64,000 nucleotides of DNA from Actinacidiphila acididurans (lineage in GTDB: Bacteria > Actinomycetota > Actinomycetes > Streptomycetales > Streptomycetaceae). Under the pieces are notes generated by a model. It was not told the DNA's origin, did not search any database, and worked only from the letters and a program-made list of their open reading frames with translations. Position numbers and translations under genes: made by a program. This document shows, piece by piece, positions 36,594-46,749 of the stretch (positions are counted from its first letter, which is position 1; the number at the start of each line of letters is the position of its first letter). The stretch lies in the NCBI RefSeq assembly GCF_016918855.1, contig NZ_JADKYB010000004.1, positions 248,001 through 312,000 of the forward strand, written 5' to 3'.

Positions 36594-36822
36594 CACGCCC
36601 CCAAAGCCCAGGCGCAACAGATGACTTGCCGCGCCGGGGTCACCGTAGAACGCCGGCGACCCATTCGGGGGATTTTCCCGGCAGCGCGTCTGAAAGGCGG
36701 CAGGTAGTGATATGGGCGATCACGCGCCCCGAGTACGCCTTCGCGCCCCTGAGCACGCCTGCCGCGCCCCCGCACTCGTAGCCGACCTCGGACCCCGGTA
36801 CGAGGGCACGTACGTCAACCCG

Positions 36823-37449
36823 TCACCGCACCCCGAAGTGGATCACGTCGTCCAGGTACGGAATGTGCAGCAGTGGATCCGGCTGCGCCATCAGCGCCAG
36901 CAGCACGATGACCAGGCCGAGGATCCCGTACGTGATCACGTCGGTGAACCGGCTGCGGACCGCGAGCATGCCGACCGCGGTGACCGTCCACCGCAGCACC
37001 GCGCCGATCAGCAGGGAGACGCCCACGATGATCGTGCCGGCCCGGAAGGCACCGGTCGCCGTCGTGATCAGGCCGATCACCGTACCGACGATGACCAGCA
37101 GAATCGGCCACTGGCGGGCCGGGGCGGGCGCGGCACCGCTCGCCGCCCGCCCGCCGCCCTCGGGCCGCGGGGTCGACGTGGTGACCACCGGCCGCCCACC
37201 CGGCCCGCGCTCGACGTCCGTGCGTCCGCCGGAGTCGCGTCCGCCGGGCTCGCGTCCGCCTGGCTCGCGACCGCCCGCGCCCGGGGCACCCGCTTGCCGC
37301 TCCCCCGGAGCACCGGGCCGTACGGCCGTCCGCGCATCGGCCGGAGCGGCCGCCGGCCGCTCCCCGGCAGCGCTCGCGGTCCGTTCACCGGCCGCCGGCG
37401 CGGCCGGTCGCCCTTCGCCCGGCCCCCGGCCCGGGACCTCAGTGGACAT
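36823..37449 (-). CDS. DUF3017 family membrane protein
   Basis: 208 residues: a long Pro/Gly/Ala/Arg-rich N-terminus with a [10 protein letters not shown] tandem repeat (about 58-75), then three membrane helices (about 113-200) ending [11 protein letters not shown]3017 proteins are encoded next to folD in many actinobacteria; role unknown. Its ATG lies inside the end of folD (11-bp overlap), so it is translationally coupled to it. Confidence 0.82.
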   Translation of the reverse strand: MSTEVPGRGPGEGRPAAPAAGERTASAAGERPAAAPADARTAVRPGAPGERQAGAPGAGGREPGGREPGGRDSGGRTDVERGPGGRPVVTTSTPRPEGGGRAASGAAPAPARQWPILLVIVGTVIGLITTATGAFRAGTIIVGVSLLIGAVLRWTVTAVGMLAVRSRFTDVITYGILGLVIVLLALMAQPDPLLHIPYLDDVIHFGVR

Positions 37450-38317
37450 GGCCCGCGGCCCGGTCCGCGGCGGACCGCTCGGCGGCCTCCACGACGTTCT
37501 GCAGCAGCATCGCGCGGGTCATCGGGCCGACACCGCCCGGGTTCGGGGACAGCCAGCCCGCGACCTCTGCGACGCCCGGGTGCACATCACCGACGATCTT
37601 GTTGTTCTCGTCCCGGCTGACGCCGACGTCGAGCACGGCCGCGCCCGGCTTGACGTCCTCGGGCTTGACCAGGTGCGGCACGCCCGCGGCCGCCACCACG
37701 ATGTCGGCCCGCCGCAGATGGGCGGCCAGGTCACGGGTGCCGGTGTGGCACAGCGTCACGGTGGCGTTCTCCGACTTGCGGGTCAGCAGCAGCCCGATGG
37801 ACCGGCCGACCGTGATGCCGCGGCCGACGACGACCACGTCGGCGCCGTTGATCTCCACGTCGTGGCGGCGCAGCAGTTCCACGATGCCGTTGGGGGTGCA
37901 GGGCAGCGGCCCCTGCTCGCCCAGCACCAGGCGGCCCAGGCTCATCGGGTGCAGCCCGTCCGCGTCCTTGGCCGGGTCCATCAGCTCCAGCACCTTGTTG
38001 GTGTCGATGCCCGCCGGCAGCGGGAGCTGCACGATGTAGCCGGTGCACTCGGGATCGGCGTTCAGCTCGCGGACGACGTCCTCGATCTCGTGCTGCGTGG
38101 CGGTCGCCGGCAGCTCGCGCTGGATGGAGCCCAGGCCGACCTCGGCGCAGTCCCGGTGCTTGCCTGCCACGTAGATGCGGCTGCCCGGGTCGTCCCCGAC
38201 CAGCACGGTGCCCAGGCCGGGGTTGATTCCGCGCGCCTTGAGCGCCTGGACTCGGGTGGTCAGTTCGGACTTGATGGCGGCGGCGGTGGCCTTGCCGTCG
38301 AGAATCTGCGCGGTCAT
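37439..38317 (-). CDS. folD: Methylenetetrahydrofolate dehydrogenase / methenyltetrahydrofolate cyclohydrolase
   Basis: 292 residues. Catalytic Tyr49 and Lys53 in YVAGK; the FolD signatures [13 protein letters not shown] and [12 protein letters not shown]-binding [11 protein letters not shown]. It interconverts methylene-, methenyl- and 10-formyl-tetrahydrofolate; the last is the formyl donor for PurN and PurH, encoded 2.6 kb away. The DUF3017 gene overlaps its end. Upstream, between folD and the divergent RDD gene, are three 11-bp repeats. I looked for a ZTP riboswitch and did not find its conserved blocks. Confidence 0.95.
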   Translation of the reverse strand: MTAQILDGKATAAAIKSELTTRVQALKARGINPGLGTVLVGDDPGSRIYVAGKHRDCAEVGLGSIQRELPATATQHEIEDVVRELNADPECTGYIVQLPLPAGIDTNKVLELMDPAKDADGLHPMSLGRLVLGEQGPLPCTPNGIVELLRRHDVEINGADVVVVGRGITVGRSIGLLLTRKSENATVTLCHTGTRDLAAHLRRADIVVAAAGVPHLVKPEDVKPGAAVLDVGVSRDENNKIVGDVHPGVAEVAGWLSPNPGGVGPMTRAMLLQNVVEAAERSAADRAAGHVH

Positions 38318-38450
38318 GCCCCCATATTCGCGGATGGCGCCGGTGCCCGGCCAATCCCCCCCGTCCCTCGGGTCCCGCCCGGCGACGGTGCCGGAGGAGT
38401 CGGGGGACGGCCCCGGTACGGCCGGGGGACGAAATGCCGTACGCCCCTGG

Positions 38451-38483
38451 CCACAGTGCTGCCACGATGCCGCCACAATGCCC
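38451..38483. repeat. Three 11-bp direct repeats in the folD / RDD divergent region
   Basis: CCACAGTGCTG, CCACGATGCCG and CCACAATGCCC follow without gaps. The unit is about one helical turn, so a protein could bind all three on one face. The array is 134 bp from the folD start and 79 bp from the RDD gene start. Confidence 0.75.
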
Positions 38484-38561
38484 CTTTGTCCCTTGCGCCC
38501 GGAGCGTGCTCGGCCCCACGATGTGCCGCGTCCCCGATTACGTCCGCTCGAAGGAACTCGC

Positions 38562-39260
38562 GTGAGCCAGCCTCCCGGCCCCAACCCCTACGACGGCTCC
38601 CCGCAGCAGCCGCCGTACGGCCAGCCGCAGCAGCCGTACGGTTACCCGCAGCAGAACCCGTACCAGCAGGGCGGCTACGGCCAGCCGGGATACGGCCAGG
38701 CGCCCGGTTACGGATACCCCGGCTACGCGCAGCAGGCGCCGCCGCCGGGATACGGCTACCCGTCCGGGCCGCTGCCCGGGATGCCGCCGCTGGCCGGGTG
38801 GTGGGCCCGGGTCGGCGCCGTCATCCTGGACTCGCTGATGTTCTCGCTGGTCCCTGTGGGCCTGATCATCGCGGGCAACGTACAGATCGCTGTGAAGGCC
38901 AACGACCAGACGGACAAGTGCGACCGGCTCGGCATCTCGCCGTGCCCCAGCGCCGACGTCCCCGGCGGCGCGGTGGCGCTCATCCTCATCGGCTTCCTGC
39001 TGGCCGTGGTCGCCGGCTTCTACCTCATCTACCGCGAGGGCAAGACCGGCCAGACCCCGGGCAAGCGGATCGCGGGCATACGGGTGCTGCGCGAGTACGA
39101 CGGCTCCAACCTCGGCTTCGGCCGCGCCTTCGGCCGCAAGCTGCTGCACTTCCTCGACGGCATCTGCTACATCGGCTACCTGTGGCCCATCTGGGACGGC
39201 AAGAAGCAGACGTTCGCCGACAAGCTCGTGCATTCGGTGGTCATCAAGGATCAAGGCTGA
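38562..39260 (+). CDS. RDD-family membrane protein with Gly/Tyr/Gln/Pro-rich N-terminus
   Basis: 232 residues from GTG 38562 (AAGGA upstream). Residues 1-70 are a low-complexity PYGQP/GYGQ-type region, probably disordered and cytoplasmic. The RDD domain (about 78-230) starts [15 protein letters not shown] with the Arg-Asp pair, has two or three helices and ends [16 protein letters not shown] proteins are linked to sodium/proton or other transport, unproven here. A strong terminator hairpin follows. Confidence 0.88.
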   Translation: MSQPPGPNPYDGSPQQPPYGQPQQPYGYPQQNPYQQGGYGQPGYGQAPGYGYPGYAQQAPPPGYGYPSGPLPGMPPLAGWWARVGAVILDSLMFSLVPVGLIIAGNVQIAVKANDQTDKCDRLGISPCPSADVPGGAVALILIGFLLAVVAGFYLIYREGKTGQTPGKRIAGIRVLREYDGSNLGFGRAFGRKLLHFLDGICYIGYLWPIWDGKKQTFADKLVHSVVIKDQG

Positions 39261-39288
39261 TCCGAGCGCTGCGCGAGCGTGGCAGCAC

Positions 39289-39326
39289 GAAGGGGCCGCA
39301 CCCGATCACCCGGGTGCGGCCCCTTC
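39289..39326. terminator. Bidirectional terminator between RDD gene and purH
   Basis: Perfect stem: GAAGGGGCCGCACCC (39289-39303) pairs with 39312-39326, plus one inner G-C pair; loop of six. It lies between convergent genes and can serve both. Confidence 0.85.
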
Positions 39327-39342
39327 GCTCGACCACAGCGCC

Positions 39343-40947
39343 TCAGTGGAAGAAGTGCCGCGTCCCGGTGAAGTACATCGTCACGCCGGCCTTCCGCGCG
39401 GCCTCGACCACCGCTTCGTCGCGGATGGAACCGCCGGGCTGGGCAACGGCCTTCACACCCGCGGCGGCCAGCACCTCGAAGCCGTCGGGGAAGGGGAAGA
39501 AGGCGTCGGACGCCGCGTAGGAGCCGGCCGCGCGCTCGGCGCCGGCCCGTTCGACCGCGAGCCGCGCGGAGTCGACCCGGTTGACCTGGCCCATGCCGAC
39601 GCCGACCGTGGCGCCGTCCTTGGCCAGCAGGATCGCGTTCGACTTCACCGCGCGGCAGGCCCGCCAGGCGAACGCCAGCTCGGCCAGCTCGTCCGCGTCC
39701 AGGGCGTCGCCGGTGGCCAGCGTCCAGGTGGCGGGGTCGTCGCCCTCCGCCTGGAGGCGGTCCCGGGTCTGCAGCAGGGCGCCGCCCTCGATCGGCCGGT
39801 ACTCGGTCACCGCCGCCGGGGCGTCGGCGCAGCGCAGCACCCGGATGTTCTTCTTGCGGGCCAGCACCTCCACGGCGCCGTCCTCGAAGTCCGGGGCCAC
39901 GATCACCTCGGTGAAGATCTCGGCGACCTGCTCGGCCATCGCCACCGACACCGGGCGGTTGACCGCGATCACCCCGCCGTACGCCGACACCGGGTCGCAG
40001 GCGTGCGCCTTGCGGTGCGCCTCGGCCACGTCCGAACCGACCGCGATCCCGCAGGGGTTGGCGTGCTTGATGATGGCCACGCAGGTCTCGTCGTGGTCGT
40101 ACGCGGCCCGGCGCGCGGCCTCGGTGTCCACGTAGTTGTTGTACGACATCTCCTTGCCGTGCAGCTGCTCCGCGCCGGCCAGGCCCGCGCCCGTGCCGTC
40201 GGAGTACAGCGCGGCGCCCTGGTGCGGGTTCTCGCCGTAGCGCAGGGTGTTGACGCGGCTGAGGGTGACGCCCGCGAAGTCGGGGAAGCCGGCGGAGGCG
40301 CCGTCGCCGTCGGGTGCGTAGGAGCTCGCGAACCAGGAGGCGACGGCCACGTCGTACGCGGCGGTGTGCTGGAACGCCTCGGCGGCCAGGCGCTTGCGGG
40401 CGGCCAGGTCGAAGCCGCCGGAGCGGACGGCGGCGAGCACGTCGGCGTACCGCTCGGGGCTGGTGACGACCGCCACGGAGGGGTGGTTCTTGGCGGCGGC
40501 GCGCACCATGGAGGGGCCGCCGATGTCGATCTGCTCCACGCACTCGTCGGGGCTCGCGCCCGAGGCGACGGTCTCGCGGAAGGGGTAGAGGTTCACCACG
40601 ACGAGTTCGAACGGCTCGACGCCCAGCTCCTCGAGCTGCCGCGCGTGGTCGGGCAGCCGCAGGTCGGCGAGGATGCCGGCGTGGACGCGCGGGTGCAGGG
40701 TCTTGACCCGGCCGTCCAGGCACTCCGGGAAGCCGGTCAGGTCCTCGACCTTGGTGACGGGCAGACCGGCGGCGGCGATCCGGCCGGCGGTGGAGCCGGT
40801 GGAGACCAGGGCGACGCCCGCCTCGTGCAGGCCGCCGGCCAGCTCCTCCAGGCCGGTCTTGTCGTAGACGCTGATCAGGGCGCGGCGGACGGCCTTGCGG
40901 CCGGTCGCCGCGTCGGTGCCGTCGGCGTGCATAACGTCGGCGCTCAT
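39343..40947 (-). CDS. purH: Bifunctional AICAR transformylase / IMP cyclohydrolase
   Basis: 534 residues. The N-terminal MGS-like cyclohydrolase domain (about 20-165: [35 protein letters not shown]) and the C-terminal transformylase domain (170-534: [25 protein letters not shown] with the catalytic Lys-His) complete the last two steps of IMP synthesis. Its ATG overlaps the purN stop (ATGA), so the two are coupled. It uses 10-formyl-THF made by FolD. Confidence 0.97.
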   Translation of the reverse strand: MSADVMHADGTDAATGRKAVRRALISVYDKTGLEELAGGLHEAGVALVSTGSTAGRIAAAGLPVTKVEDLTGFPECLDGRVKTLHPRVHAGILADLRLPDHARQLEELGVEPFELVVVNLYPFRETVASGASPDECVEQIDIGGPSMVRAAAKNHPSVAVVTSPERYADVLAAVRSGGFDLAARKRLAAEAFQHTAAYDVAVASWFASSYAPDGDGASAGFPDFAGVTLSRVNTLRYGENPHQGAALYSDGTGAGLAGAEQLHGKEMSYNNYVDTEAARRAAYDHDETCVAIIKHANPCGIAVGSDVAEAHRKAHACDPVSAYGGVIAVNRPVSVAMAEQVAEIFTEVIVAPDFEDGAVEVLARKKNIRVLRCADAPAAVTEYRPIEGGALLQTRDRLQAEGDDPATWTLATGDALDADELAELAFAWRACRAVKSNAILLAKDGATVGVGMGQVNRVDSARLAVERAGAERAAGSYAASDAFFPFPDGFEVLAAAGVKAVAQPGGSIRDEAVVEAARKAGVTMYFTGTRHFFH

Positions 40948-41567
40948 GCGGGAATCAGAACCTTTCGTCCCTCGATGCGGTAGCCGTCGCGTGACAGCCG
41001 CCCTACTACGTCGACGAGCAGTCGTCGCTCGACTTCCTTGATGCGCTCGTGGAGCGCTTCCTCCGTGTCGTCCGGGCGGACCTCGACCACGCCCTGGGCG
41101 ATGACCGGGCCCGTGTCGACGCCGTCGTCGACGAAGTGGACGGTGCAGCCGGTGACCTTGGCGCCGTACGCGAGTGCGTCGCGCACGCCGTGGGTGCCGG
41201 GGAAGCTCGGCAGGAGCGCCGGGTGGGTGTTGACGGTCCGGCCGGCGTACCTGGCCAGGAACTCCGTGCCGAGGATCTTCATGAAGCCAGCCGATATGAC
41301 CAGGTCGGGCGCGTGGGCGGCGACCGCCTCGGCCAGCGCGAGGTCCCACGCGGCGCGGCTGTCGTAGTCCTTGACCTTCACCACGAAGGTGGGCAGGCCG
41401 GCGCGCTCGGCCCGGTCCAGGCCGGCGATGCCGTCGCGGTCGGCGCCCACCGCGACGATCGTGGCGCCGTAGTCGGGATCGGCGGCAATGGCGTCGAGCA
41501 GCGCCTGCAGGTTCGTGCCGGAACCGGAGACGAGGACGACGAGGCGGGCGGGGGTGCGGGGGGCCAC
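40944..41567 (-). CDS. purN: Phosphoribosylglycinamide formyltransferase
   Basis: 207 residues from GTG 41567 (GAGGAAG upstream). GART signatures: [18 protein letters not shown] (9-26), [12 protein letters not shown] with the catalytic Asn and His, and [13 protein letters not shown] with the catalytic Asp. It transfers a formyl group from 10-formyl-THF to GAR in the third step of purine synthesis. First gene of purNH. The 459-bp region upstream holds a possible -10 (TACGAT on the minus strand near 41676-41681). Confidence 0.96.
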   Translation of the reverse strand: MAPRTPARLVVLVSGSGTNLQALLDAIAADPDYGATIVAVGADRDGIAGLDRAERAGLPTFVVKVKDYDSRAAWDLALAEAVAAHAPDLVISAGFMKILGTEFLARYAGRTVNTHPALLPSFPGTHGVRDALAYGAKVTGCTVHFVDDGVDTGPVIAQGVVEVRPDDTEEALHERIKEVERRLLVDVVGRLSRDGYRIEGRKVLIPA

Positions 41568-42026
41568 GGGTGAACGCTTCCTCGGGTGCGGCTCTTCTTG
41601 ACTGGTGGTGATGTTCCGTCGATCGCACGAGCCGGCCGCTTGACGATCCGGCTGTCGATCCGACTTTTGGACGATCGTACGAGTCGGGGGCGGGGAGAAT
41701 TCTTGGGGAACCCTACGAGACCGCCGACCGTCAGCAACGATACCGGCACTCCGCACGGCCCCCACGGGACGGGGGAACGGCCGGGGGGTAGCGTCTGCCC
41801 CTGGAGAGGTGTTCCGTCGGCGCTCCGTCGGCGCCGGAGGCCGGCCCGGACGGTCCCGAGCGGCCCCGGGCGGTACGGTCCGACGACACGGGACGGACGC
41901 GGGACGCTCGCGTCGGCGACACGTCGCGTTCACGCGCATCGTTGAGAGCAGGTGGACAGCGGTGACGGCGCGGCGACCGCAATACGTTCGGATACGTTCA
42001 CCACGAGGAGAGTCGAGCCCAAGGGG
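41568..42026. other. 459-bp divergent intergenic region (purN / membrane protein)
   Basis: No convincing gene. It has a purN leader, a palindromic TCGTACGA-like core near 41674-41681, a direct repeat CCGTCGGCGC TCCGTCGGCGCC near 41815-41837, and a direct repeat ATACGTTC at 41982-41989 and 41992-41999 (10-bp period) just before the divergent gene. I see no ZTP or purine riboswitch. Confidence 0.4.
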
Positions 42027-42824
42027 ATGGCGCTACACATCATGAGCAGCGGCCGTATTCGCATTGCGCTGCGCGCGCCCGAGGGCGATCAGCGGGACAA
42101 CCCGTTCGCGCCGCCGCCGGTGGGGGCGCCGGACCGGCCCTGGCAGCCGCGGCAGCCCACCGCGGGGAAGGGCGAGGGCTCCGGTGAGGATCAGGGTGAA
42201 GGCCAGGGGGAGGGGCAGGGTCAGGGCGACGAGGGCCGGCCGGGTCCGCCGCCGCCTCCGGTGTGGGGCAGTCAGTGGAGCAGCCGGCAGCCGCAGTCCG
42301 GGCGGCCCGAGCCCTTCGCCCGGCGGCCCGACGCCCCGCCGAGCGGTCCGCAGGGGCAGGGGCCGCGGTTCGACCCGACCGACCCGGCGCAGCGCAGGTC
42401 GCGCTACGCGCTGGTGTGCGGCGGCTGGGGCCTGATCTTCGTCCTCATCGGCTGGACCGCCGTCGGCTTCCTCCTGGGCGCGCTGGCCCTCTACTGGGGC
42501 ATCTCCGCTCTGCGCATGTCCCCCGAGGACCGTGCCCGCGCCCGCGCCTCGGCCGCCTCCGCCCTGGCCGACGCCACCCGCACCCCCCGCCCGGCCCCGC
42601 CCCCGCCCGGCCCCGATGCCCAGCGCTCCTTCATGACCGCGGCCTGGACCGGCATCGTCACCGCGGCGGTCACCCTCGCACTGGTCGCCGCCACCTACGC
42701 CTTCCAGTTCGCGTACCGCGATTACTACTCCTGCAAGACCGACGCGTTGACGATGCCCGCGTCCCAGGCCTGCGAGAAGTTGCTGCCCACGCCTTTCCGT
42801 CACCTCCCCGCTTTCCACAACTGA
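42027..42824 (+). CDS. Integral membrane protein, hypothetical
   Basis: 265 residues if ATG 42027 is used; ATG 42042 and GTG 41952 are in frame and no start has a well-placed ribosome site. The first 130 residues are hydrophilic with a GEGQGEGQGQG-type repeat and Pro-rich stretches; then two adjacent helices (about 120-155) and a third (about 205-230), ending in a short Cys-containing segment (YYSCKTDALTM ... ACEKLL). The two Cys may form a disulphide outside the membrane. Not recognised beyond that. It is followed by a terminator. Confidence 0.7.
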   Translation: MALHIMSSGRIRIALRAPEGDQRDNPFAPPPVGAPDRPWQPRQPTAGKGEGSGEDQGEGQGEGQGQGDEGRPGPPPPPVWGSQWSSRQPQSGRPEPFARRPDAPPSGPQGQGPRFDPTDPAQRRSRYALVCGGWGLIFVLIGWTAVGFLLGALALYWGISALRMSPEDRARARASAASALADATRTPRPAPPPPGPDAQRSFMTAAWTGIVTAAVTLALVAATYAFQFAYRDYYSCKTDALTMPASQACEKLLPTPFRHLPAFHN

Positions 42825-42852
42825 CCCTCCGCCCCGGCTTGGACCGCCCCTC

Positions 42853-42879
42853 GAGCCCCGCCCACTTCGGGCGGGGCTC
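42853..42879 (+). terminator. Terminator hairpin
   Basis: GAGCCCCGCCC (42853-42863) - ACTTC - GGGCGGGGCTC (42869-42879), a perfect 11-bp stem 28 bp after the stop codon, followed by CCGCCTTTCCC. The rest of the gap to the next gene (280 bp in all) holds nothing recognisable. Confidence 0.8.
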
Positions 42880-43104
42880 CCGCCTTTCCCGGGGCCGGCC
42901 TTCACCGACCGAGCGTGGCCTTGCGCCTGTGCGGCGCCCGCCCTGCGGTGAGTCGGGCACCGCCGATCCACGCCGTCGTGGCCGCGCGCCACTGCGGCGG
43001 ATGTGGGGGCGGCCCCGCTCCCGGCCCCCACACCCCCGGCCCGGGGTCACCCATACCGGGCGCAAACCTGCCTATCGCTCACCCATGCCGCCCGAATCCC
43101 CCGG

Positions 43105-44418
43105 CTACGCGCCGCCAGGCGCACCGTCACCCTCCGACGCGGCACCTTCGGCGGCCAAAAGGCGCTTTCCGCGGCGGAGGGTGGGGCGGAAGTGGAGGGC
43201 AAGGGTGAGGGGAAGGGCCAGGGCGAGGGACCAGGTGAGGGTGAAGGAGGCGGCGAGGTACCAGGTGGGGCCCAGGTGGGAGAGGTGGTGGGTGCCGAGG
43301 GGGCCGGAGGCGAGGAGGGCGAGGAGGGCGAGGGCGACGGCCTGGAGGAGGGCGGCGGTGAAGGCGGCGAGGAGGGCGCGTCGGAGGGGGAAGGGGCGGC
43401 GGGTGACGCAGTGGGCGAGGGCGGCCGCCGCGAGGACGGGGAGGGCGAGGGCGGCCCAGCCGATGCCGGTGGGGCCGGGCGGGGGGACGGCGGCGAAGAG
43501 GGGGAAGTCGGGCAGGCGGGGGCGCGCGGAGGTGCCGGAGAAGGGACCGACGAAGGTGCCGGCGCCCACGGAGAAGCCGGCGCCGACCGCGTAGGAGGCG
43601 CCCCAGACCGCGAGGTTGGGGACCAGGGCAGCCGCACACAGGAAGAGCGAGATACGGCCCGCGAGGGGCACGCTGAGCTGGCTGTACGTCGCCCCGGACG
43701 CGCCCGCGTGCCAGGCCAGGGACGCCCCGCCCAGAAGCGCGCCGCCCCCGACGAGGACGGCGGTGGCGACGGCCGCGGCCCGTAGCGCGGCGCGGGCCTG
43801 GGCGGCGTAACCCCGGAGCTCGCCGAGGGGCCGCCCGCTGCCCGACCAGGCCCCGCACCCGGTGGCGGCAGCGGCGAACAGGGGCACGCAGAGCGCGCTG
43901 AGCGGCGCCACGTGCATCGGGCCGCCGACGGTGTACGTGACGGCGACCACGGCCACCGAGAGGTAACCGGCCAGCACCCACCAGCAGACCACCGCCACCT
44001 CGCGCAGGCCGCGCGCCTCCTCGGCGACGACCGCGGACGCCGCGCCCCGGTAGAGCAGCCACGCCGGCAGCGCGCTCAGCAGCAGCGGCGTCAACGCAAC
44101 GGGCGCCGGGTCCCCCGAAAGAGTCTCCGTACGAACGAGTTCCGCGCCCTGCGCGAGCAGCCACACGCCGGCGCCGGTGTGCAGCGCCCCGCCGAGCCCG
44201 TTGTCGGGGAACGGCGAACTGACCCAGAGCAGCAGCACCAGCGCCACGGGCACGCCGAGCCCGAGCCCGGCGGCCACCAGCCCGGCCGCCAGCGCCGACA
44301 CGCGCATCGAGGACCACCGCTCGGGGGCGGGGACGGGAGCGGGGGCGGACCCGGCCCGCGAGCTGTGCGCCCCCTGCGGGGCGAGCGAGGCGACGGTGCC
44401 GTCGGAGGTATCGGTCAC
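43105..44418 (-). CDS. DUF6350 family multi-pass membrane protein
   Basis: 437 residues from GTG 44418. About ten or eleven membrane helices follow a hydrophilic N-terminus of about 38 residues; the segment [19 protein letters not shown] lies near the first loop. It resembles the DUF6350 family found beside purNH and sucCD in streptomycetes; function unknown. The last helices are separated by very short loops. The divergent sigma-like gene starts 135 bp away. The start is not firm: a GGAA 6 nt upstream is the only support. Confidence 0.75.
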   Translation of the reverse strand: MTDTSDGTVASLAPQGAHSSRAGSAPAPVPAPERWSSMRVSALAAGLVAAGLGLGVPVALVLLLWVSSPFPDNGLGGALHTGAGVWLLAQGAELVRTETLSGDPAPVALTPLLLSALPAWLLYRGAASAVVAEEARGLREVAVVCWWVLAGYLSVAVVAVTYTVGGPMHVAPLSALCVPLFAAAATGCGAWSGSGRPLGELRGYAAQARAALRAAAVATAVLVGGGALLGGASLAWHAGASGATYSQLSVPLAGRISLFLCAAALVPNLAVWGASYAVGAGFSVGAGTFVGPFSGTSARPRLPDFPLFAAVPPPGPTGIGWAALALPVLAAAALAHCVTRRPFPLRRALLAAFTAALLQAVALALLALLASGPLGTHHLSHLGPTWYLAASFTLTWSLALALPLTLALHFRPTLRRGKRLLAAEGAASEGDGAPGGA

Positions 44419-44552
44419 GGCGTTCCATGATGACGGCAACACCCGTTTCGCCCGTGCAAGAGGATATTGGTCGCCGTGTCGCACATCATGAGGCTTATGC
44501 GTTCTTTGTTCGGATCATCCACCGAGCGGCTCGGCGTGGACGGGAGGGCCGG

Positions 44553-45827
44553 GTGAGCTCGCGCAGGAAGACGGCGACCTTCGCTGCCCGGCGCGGGAAG
44601 GCGGCCGGTGACCGGGGGCGTACGGCGTCGTCCACGGCTCCTGCGACCTCCGCTCCCCCTGCGGCTGCCCAGGCGCAGGAAACGGCAGGGGAAGCTCCTC
44701 AGGAGACGGTTCAGGGCCCGGCCCGGGGCACCTCGCACCCCCGGCGGGGGTCCAGGGCCGAGCGCCGGGCCAGGAACCGTCCGCCGTCCGGGACCTCCGA
44801 ACCCGAAGCCACTCCCGCCGGCGGACCCGCGCCCGCCGCCGGACGCGTCCTCGTCTCAGAACCCCCGCCGCCGGAACCGGAAGCAGAACCGGAACCGGAA
44901 CCGGAACCCGTGGTCCCGCGGACCGGCGAGGGCGCGCGAGCCGCCTTCGACGCGCTCTACACGGCGACCGCCGGCACCCTGCTGCGGCAGACCCGCCTCC
45001 TGGGCGGGGACGATGCGCTGGCGCTGCGCGCGGTGGGGCACGCCTTCCGGCTGGCCTGGCAGCGCTGGCCCGAACTCGCCCGGGACAGCGATCCGGTGGG
45101 ATGGGTGCGCCTGGCGGCGTACGACTTCACGCTCGCGCCCTGGCAGCGGTGGCTGCGCGGTCGCTGGCAGGTCGTGCCGGCCCCGCAGAGCCCGCTGGAG
45201 GCCGCGCTGCTGGACCTCTCCCCCGCCCGGCGCCGCGCGGTGCTGCTCCACGACGGGCTCGGGCTGAACCTGGGCGACGTGGCCGTGGAGGTTCAGGCGA
45301 CCACCATGGCGGCCGCCTCCCGGGTGGTCGGCGCCCGCGAGGAACTGGCCGCGGCCATGGCGACGGAAAACGGCGCGGAGGCCGTGTCGGACGCGCCGGG
45401 CGCCGGCACCGTGTCCGCGGCCATGGCGACGGAAAAGGCCGCCGAAAGCCGGGCCGGAAGCACAGCGGAAGGCGAAGCGGAAGATCCACGCGGGCCCGGC
45501 GCCCAGCCCGCTCCGCTGGCGCCACTGCTCAGGAACCCGCCGGAGCCGCCGCAGGCACCCGCGGTCGTACGGGAGGAGAGCGAGCGGGAGGCCCAGCAGC
45601 GGGCCACCGCGTGCCTGCTGCTGGCCGGGCTGGTCGGGCTCGTCGTGCTGATCGTGATGCTGCTCGGGTCGGGCTCCCGGCACGCGCACGGCCTGGCCCG
45701 TGACAGCGCGCCCGCGGCAGCGCGGGGCGGCGTCACCCGGACGGCACCGCTGCGGCCGCACGCCCCGAACGGCCACGGCGTGGGCGCGGCCCCCTTCCGG
45801 AGGCCGGCCCACGCCATGGTGAGGTGA
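44553..45827 (+). CDS. Sigma-70-like protein with C-terminal membrane helix
   Basis: 424 residues from GTG 44553 (GGGAGGG upstream). A basic, Ala/Pro-rich N-terminus and an EPEPEP repeat (about 108-118) lead to a domain at 125-270 that looks like a degenerate ECF sigma pair: a region-2-like part (AFDALYTATAGTLLRQTRLL, then HAFRLAWQRWPELARD) and a region-4-like part (LDLSPARRRAVLLHDGLG, then a helix-turn-helix-like stretch). A linker with a duplicated MATE segment and one membrane helix (about 355-378) follow. Membrane-tethered sigma-like proteins are unusual; it may be a sigma remnant turned regulator. The sucD gene is convergent, 9 bp away. Confidence 0.6.
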   Translation: MSSRRKTATFAARRGKAAGDRGRTASSTAPATSAPPAAAQAQETAGEAPQETVQGPARGTSHPRRGSRAERRARNRPPSGTSEPEATPAGGPAPAAGRVLVSEPPPPEPEAEPEPEPEPVVPRTGEGARAAFDALYTATAGTLLRQTRLLGGDDALALRAVGHAFRLAWQRWPELARDSDPVGWVRLAAYDFTLAPWQRWLRGRWQVVPAPQSPLEAALLDLSPARRRAVLLHDGLGLNLGDVAVEVQATTMAAASRVVGAREELAAAMATENGAEAVSDAPGAGTVSAAMATEKAAESRAGSTAEGEAEDPRGPGAQPAPLAPLLRNPPEPPQAPAVVREESEREAQQRATACLLLAGLVGLVVLIVMLLGSGSRHAHGLARDSAPAAARGGVTRTAPLRPHAPNGHGVGAAPFRRPAHAMVR

Positions 45828-45836
45828 CGGGCTGCG

Positions 45837-46724
45837 TCAGTTCGCCGCGAGGATGGCCCGGGCGAGGCGGGCGGTCTCGGACGGCGTCTTGCCGACCTTG
45901 ACGCCCGCGGCCTCCAGGGCCTCCTTCTTGGCCTGGGCGGTGCCGGAGGAGCCGGAGACGATGGCGCCGGCGTGGCCCATGGTCTTGCCCTCGGGCGCGG
46001 TGAAGCCCGCCACGTAGCCGACGACCGGCTTGGTGACGTTCTCCGCGATGAAGGCCGCGGCCCGCTCCTCGGCGTCGCCGCCGATCTCGCCGATCATCAC
46101 GATCAGGTCGGTGTCGGGGTCCGCCTCGAACGCGGCCAGCGCGTCGATGTGCGTGGTCCCGATCACCGGGTCACCGCCGATGCCGACCGCCGAGGAGAAG
46201 CCGATGTCGGAGAGCTCGTACATCATCTGGTAGGTCAGCGTGCCGGACTTCGAGACCAGGCCGATGCGGCCGGCCGAGGTGATGTCGGCGGGGATGATGC
46301 CCGCGTTCGACTGTCCGGGGCTGATCAGGCCGGGGCAGTTCGGGCCGATGATCCGGGTCTTGTTGCCCTTGGCCTGCGCGTGCGCCCAGAACGCGGCGGT
46401 GTCGTGCACCGCGATGCCCTCGGTGATCACGACGGCCAGCGGGATCTCCGCGTCGATCGCCTCGATGACCGCGCCCTTGGCGAAGGCCGGCGGCACGAAG
46501 ATGACGCTGACGTCGGCGCCGGTGGCCTCCATGGCCTCCTTGACGGTGCCGAACACCGGCACGGAGACGCCGTCGAAGTCCACGGTCTGGCCCGCCTTGC
46601 GCGGGTTGGTGCCGCCGACGATGTTGGTGCCGGCGGCCAGCATGCGCCGGGTGTGCTTCATGCCCTCGGAGCCGGTCATGCCCTGGACGATGACCTTGCT
46701 GTCCTTGGTGAGGAAGATAGCCAT
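45837..46724 (-). CDS. sucD: Succinyl-CoA synthetase alpha subunit
   Basis: 295 residues. CoA-binding Rossmann domain ([19 protein letters not shown] at 12-30), [14 protein letters not shown], and the phospho-His in GHAGAIVSG near the C-terminus. With SucC it makes ATP or GTP from succinyl-CoA in the TCA cycle. It lies 25 bp after sucC in one operon. Confidence 0.97.
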   Translation of the reverse strand: MAIFLTKDSKVIVQGMTGSEGMKHTRRMLAAGTNIVGGTNPRKAGQTVDFDGVSVPVFGTVKEAMEATGADVSVIFVPPAFAKGAVIEAIDAEIPLAVVITEGIAVHDTAAFWAHAQAKGNKTRIIGPNCPGLISPGQSNAGIIPADITSAGRIGLVSKSGTLTYQMMYELSDIGFSSAVGIGGDPVIGTTHIDALAAFEADPDTDLIVMIGEIGGDAEERAAAFIAENVTKPVVGYVAGFTAPEGKTMGHAGAIVSGSSGTAQAKKEALEAAGVKVGKTPSETARLARAILAAN

Positions 46725-46749
46725 GGTTGTGTCTGTCCTCGTCCCTTGC

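Noticed and set aside
38318-38561. ZTP riboswitch before folD (also checked at 41568-42026 before purN)
   Set aside because: The conserved pseudoknot sequence blocks of the motif were not found.
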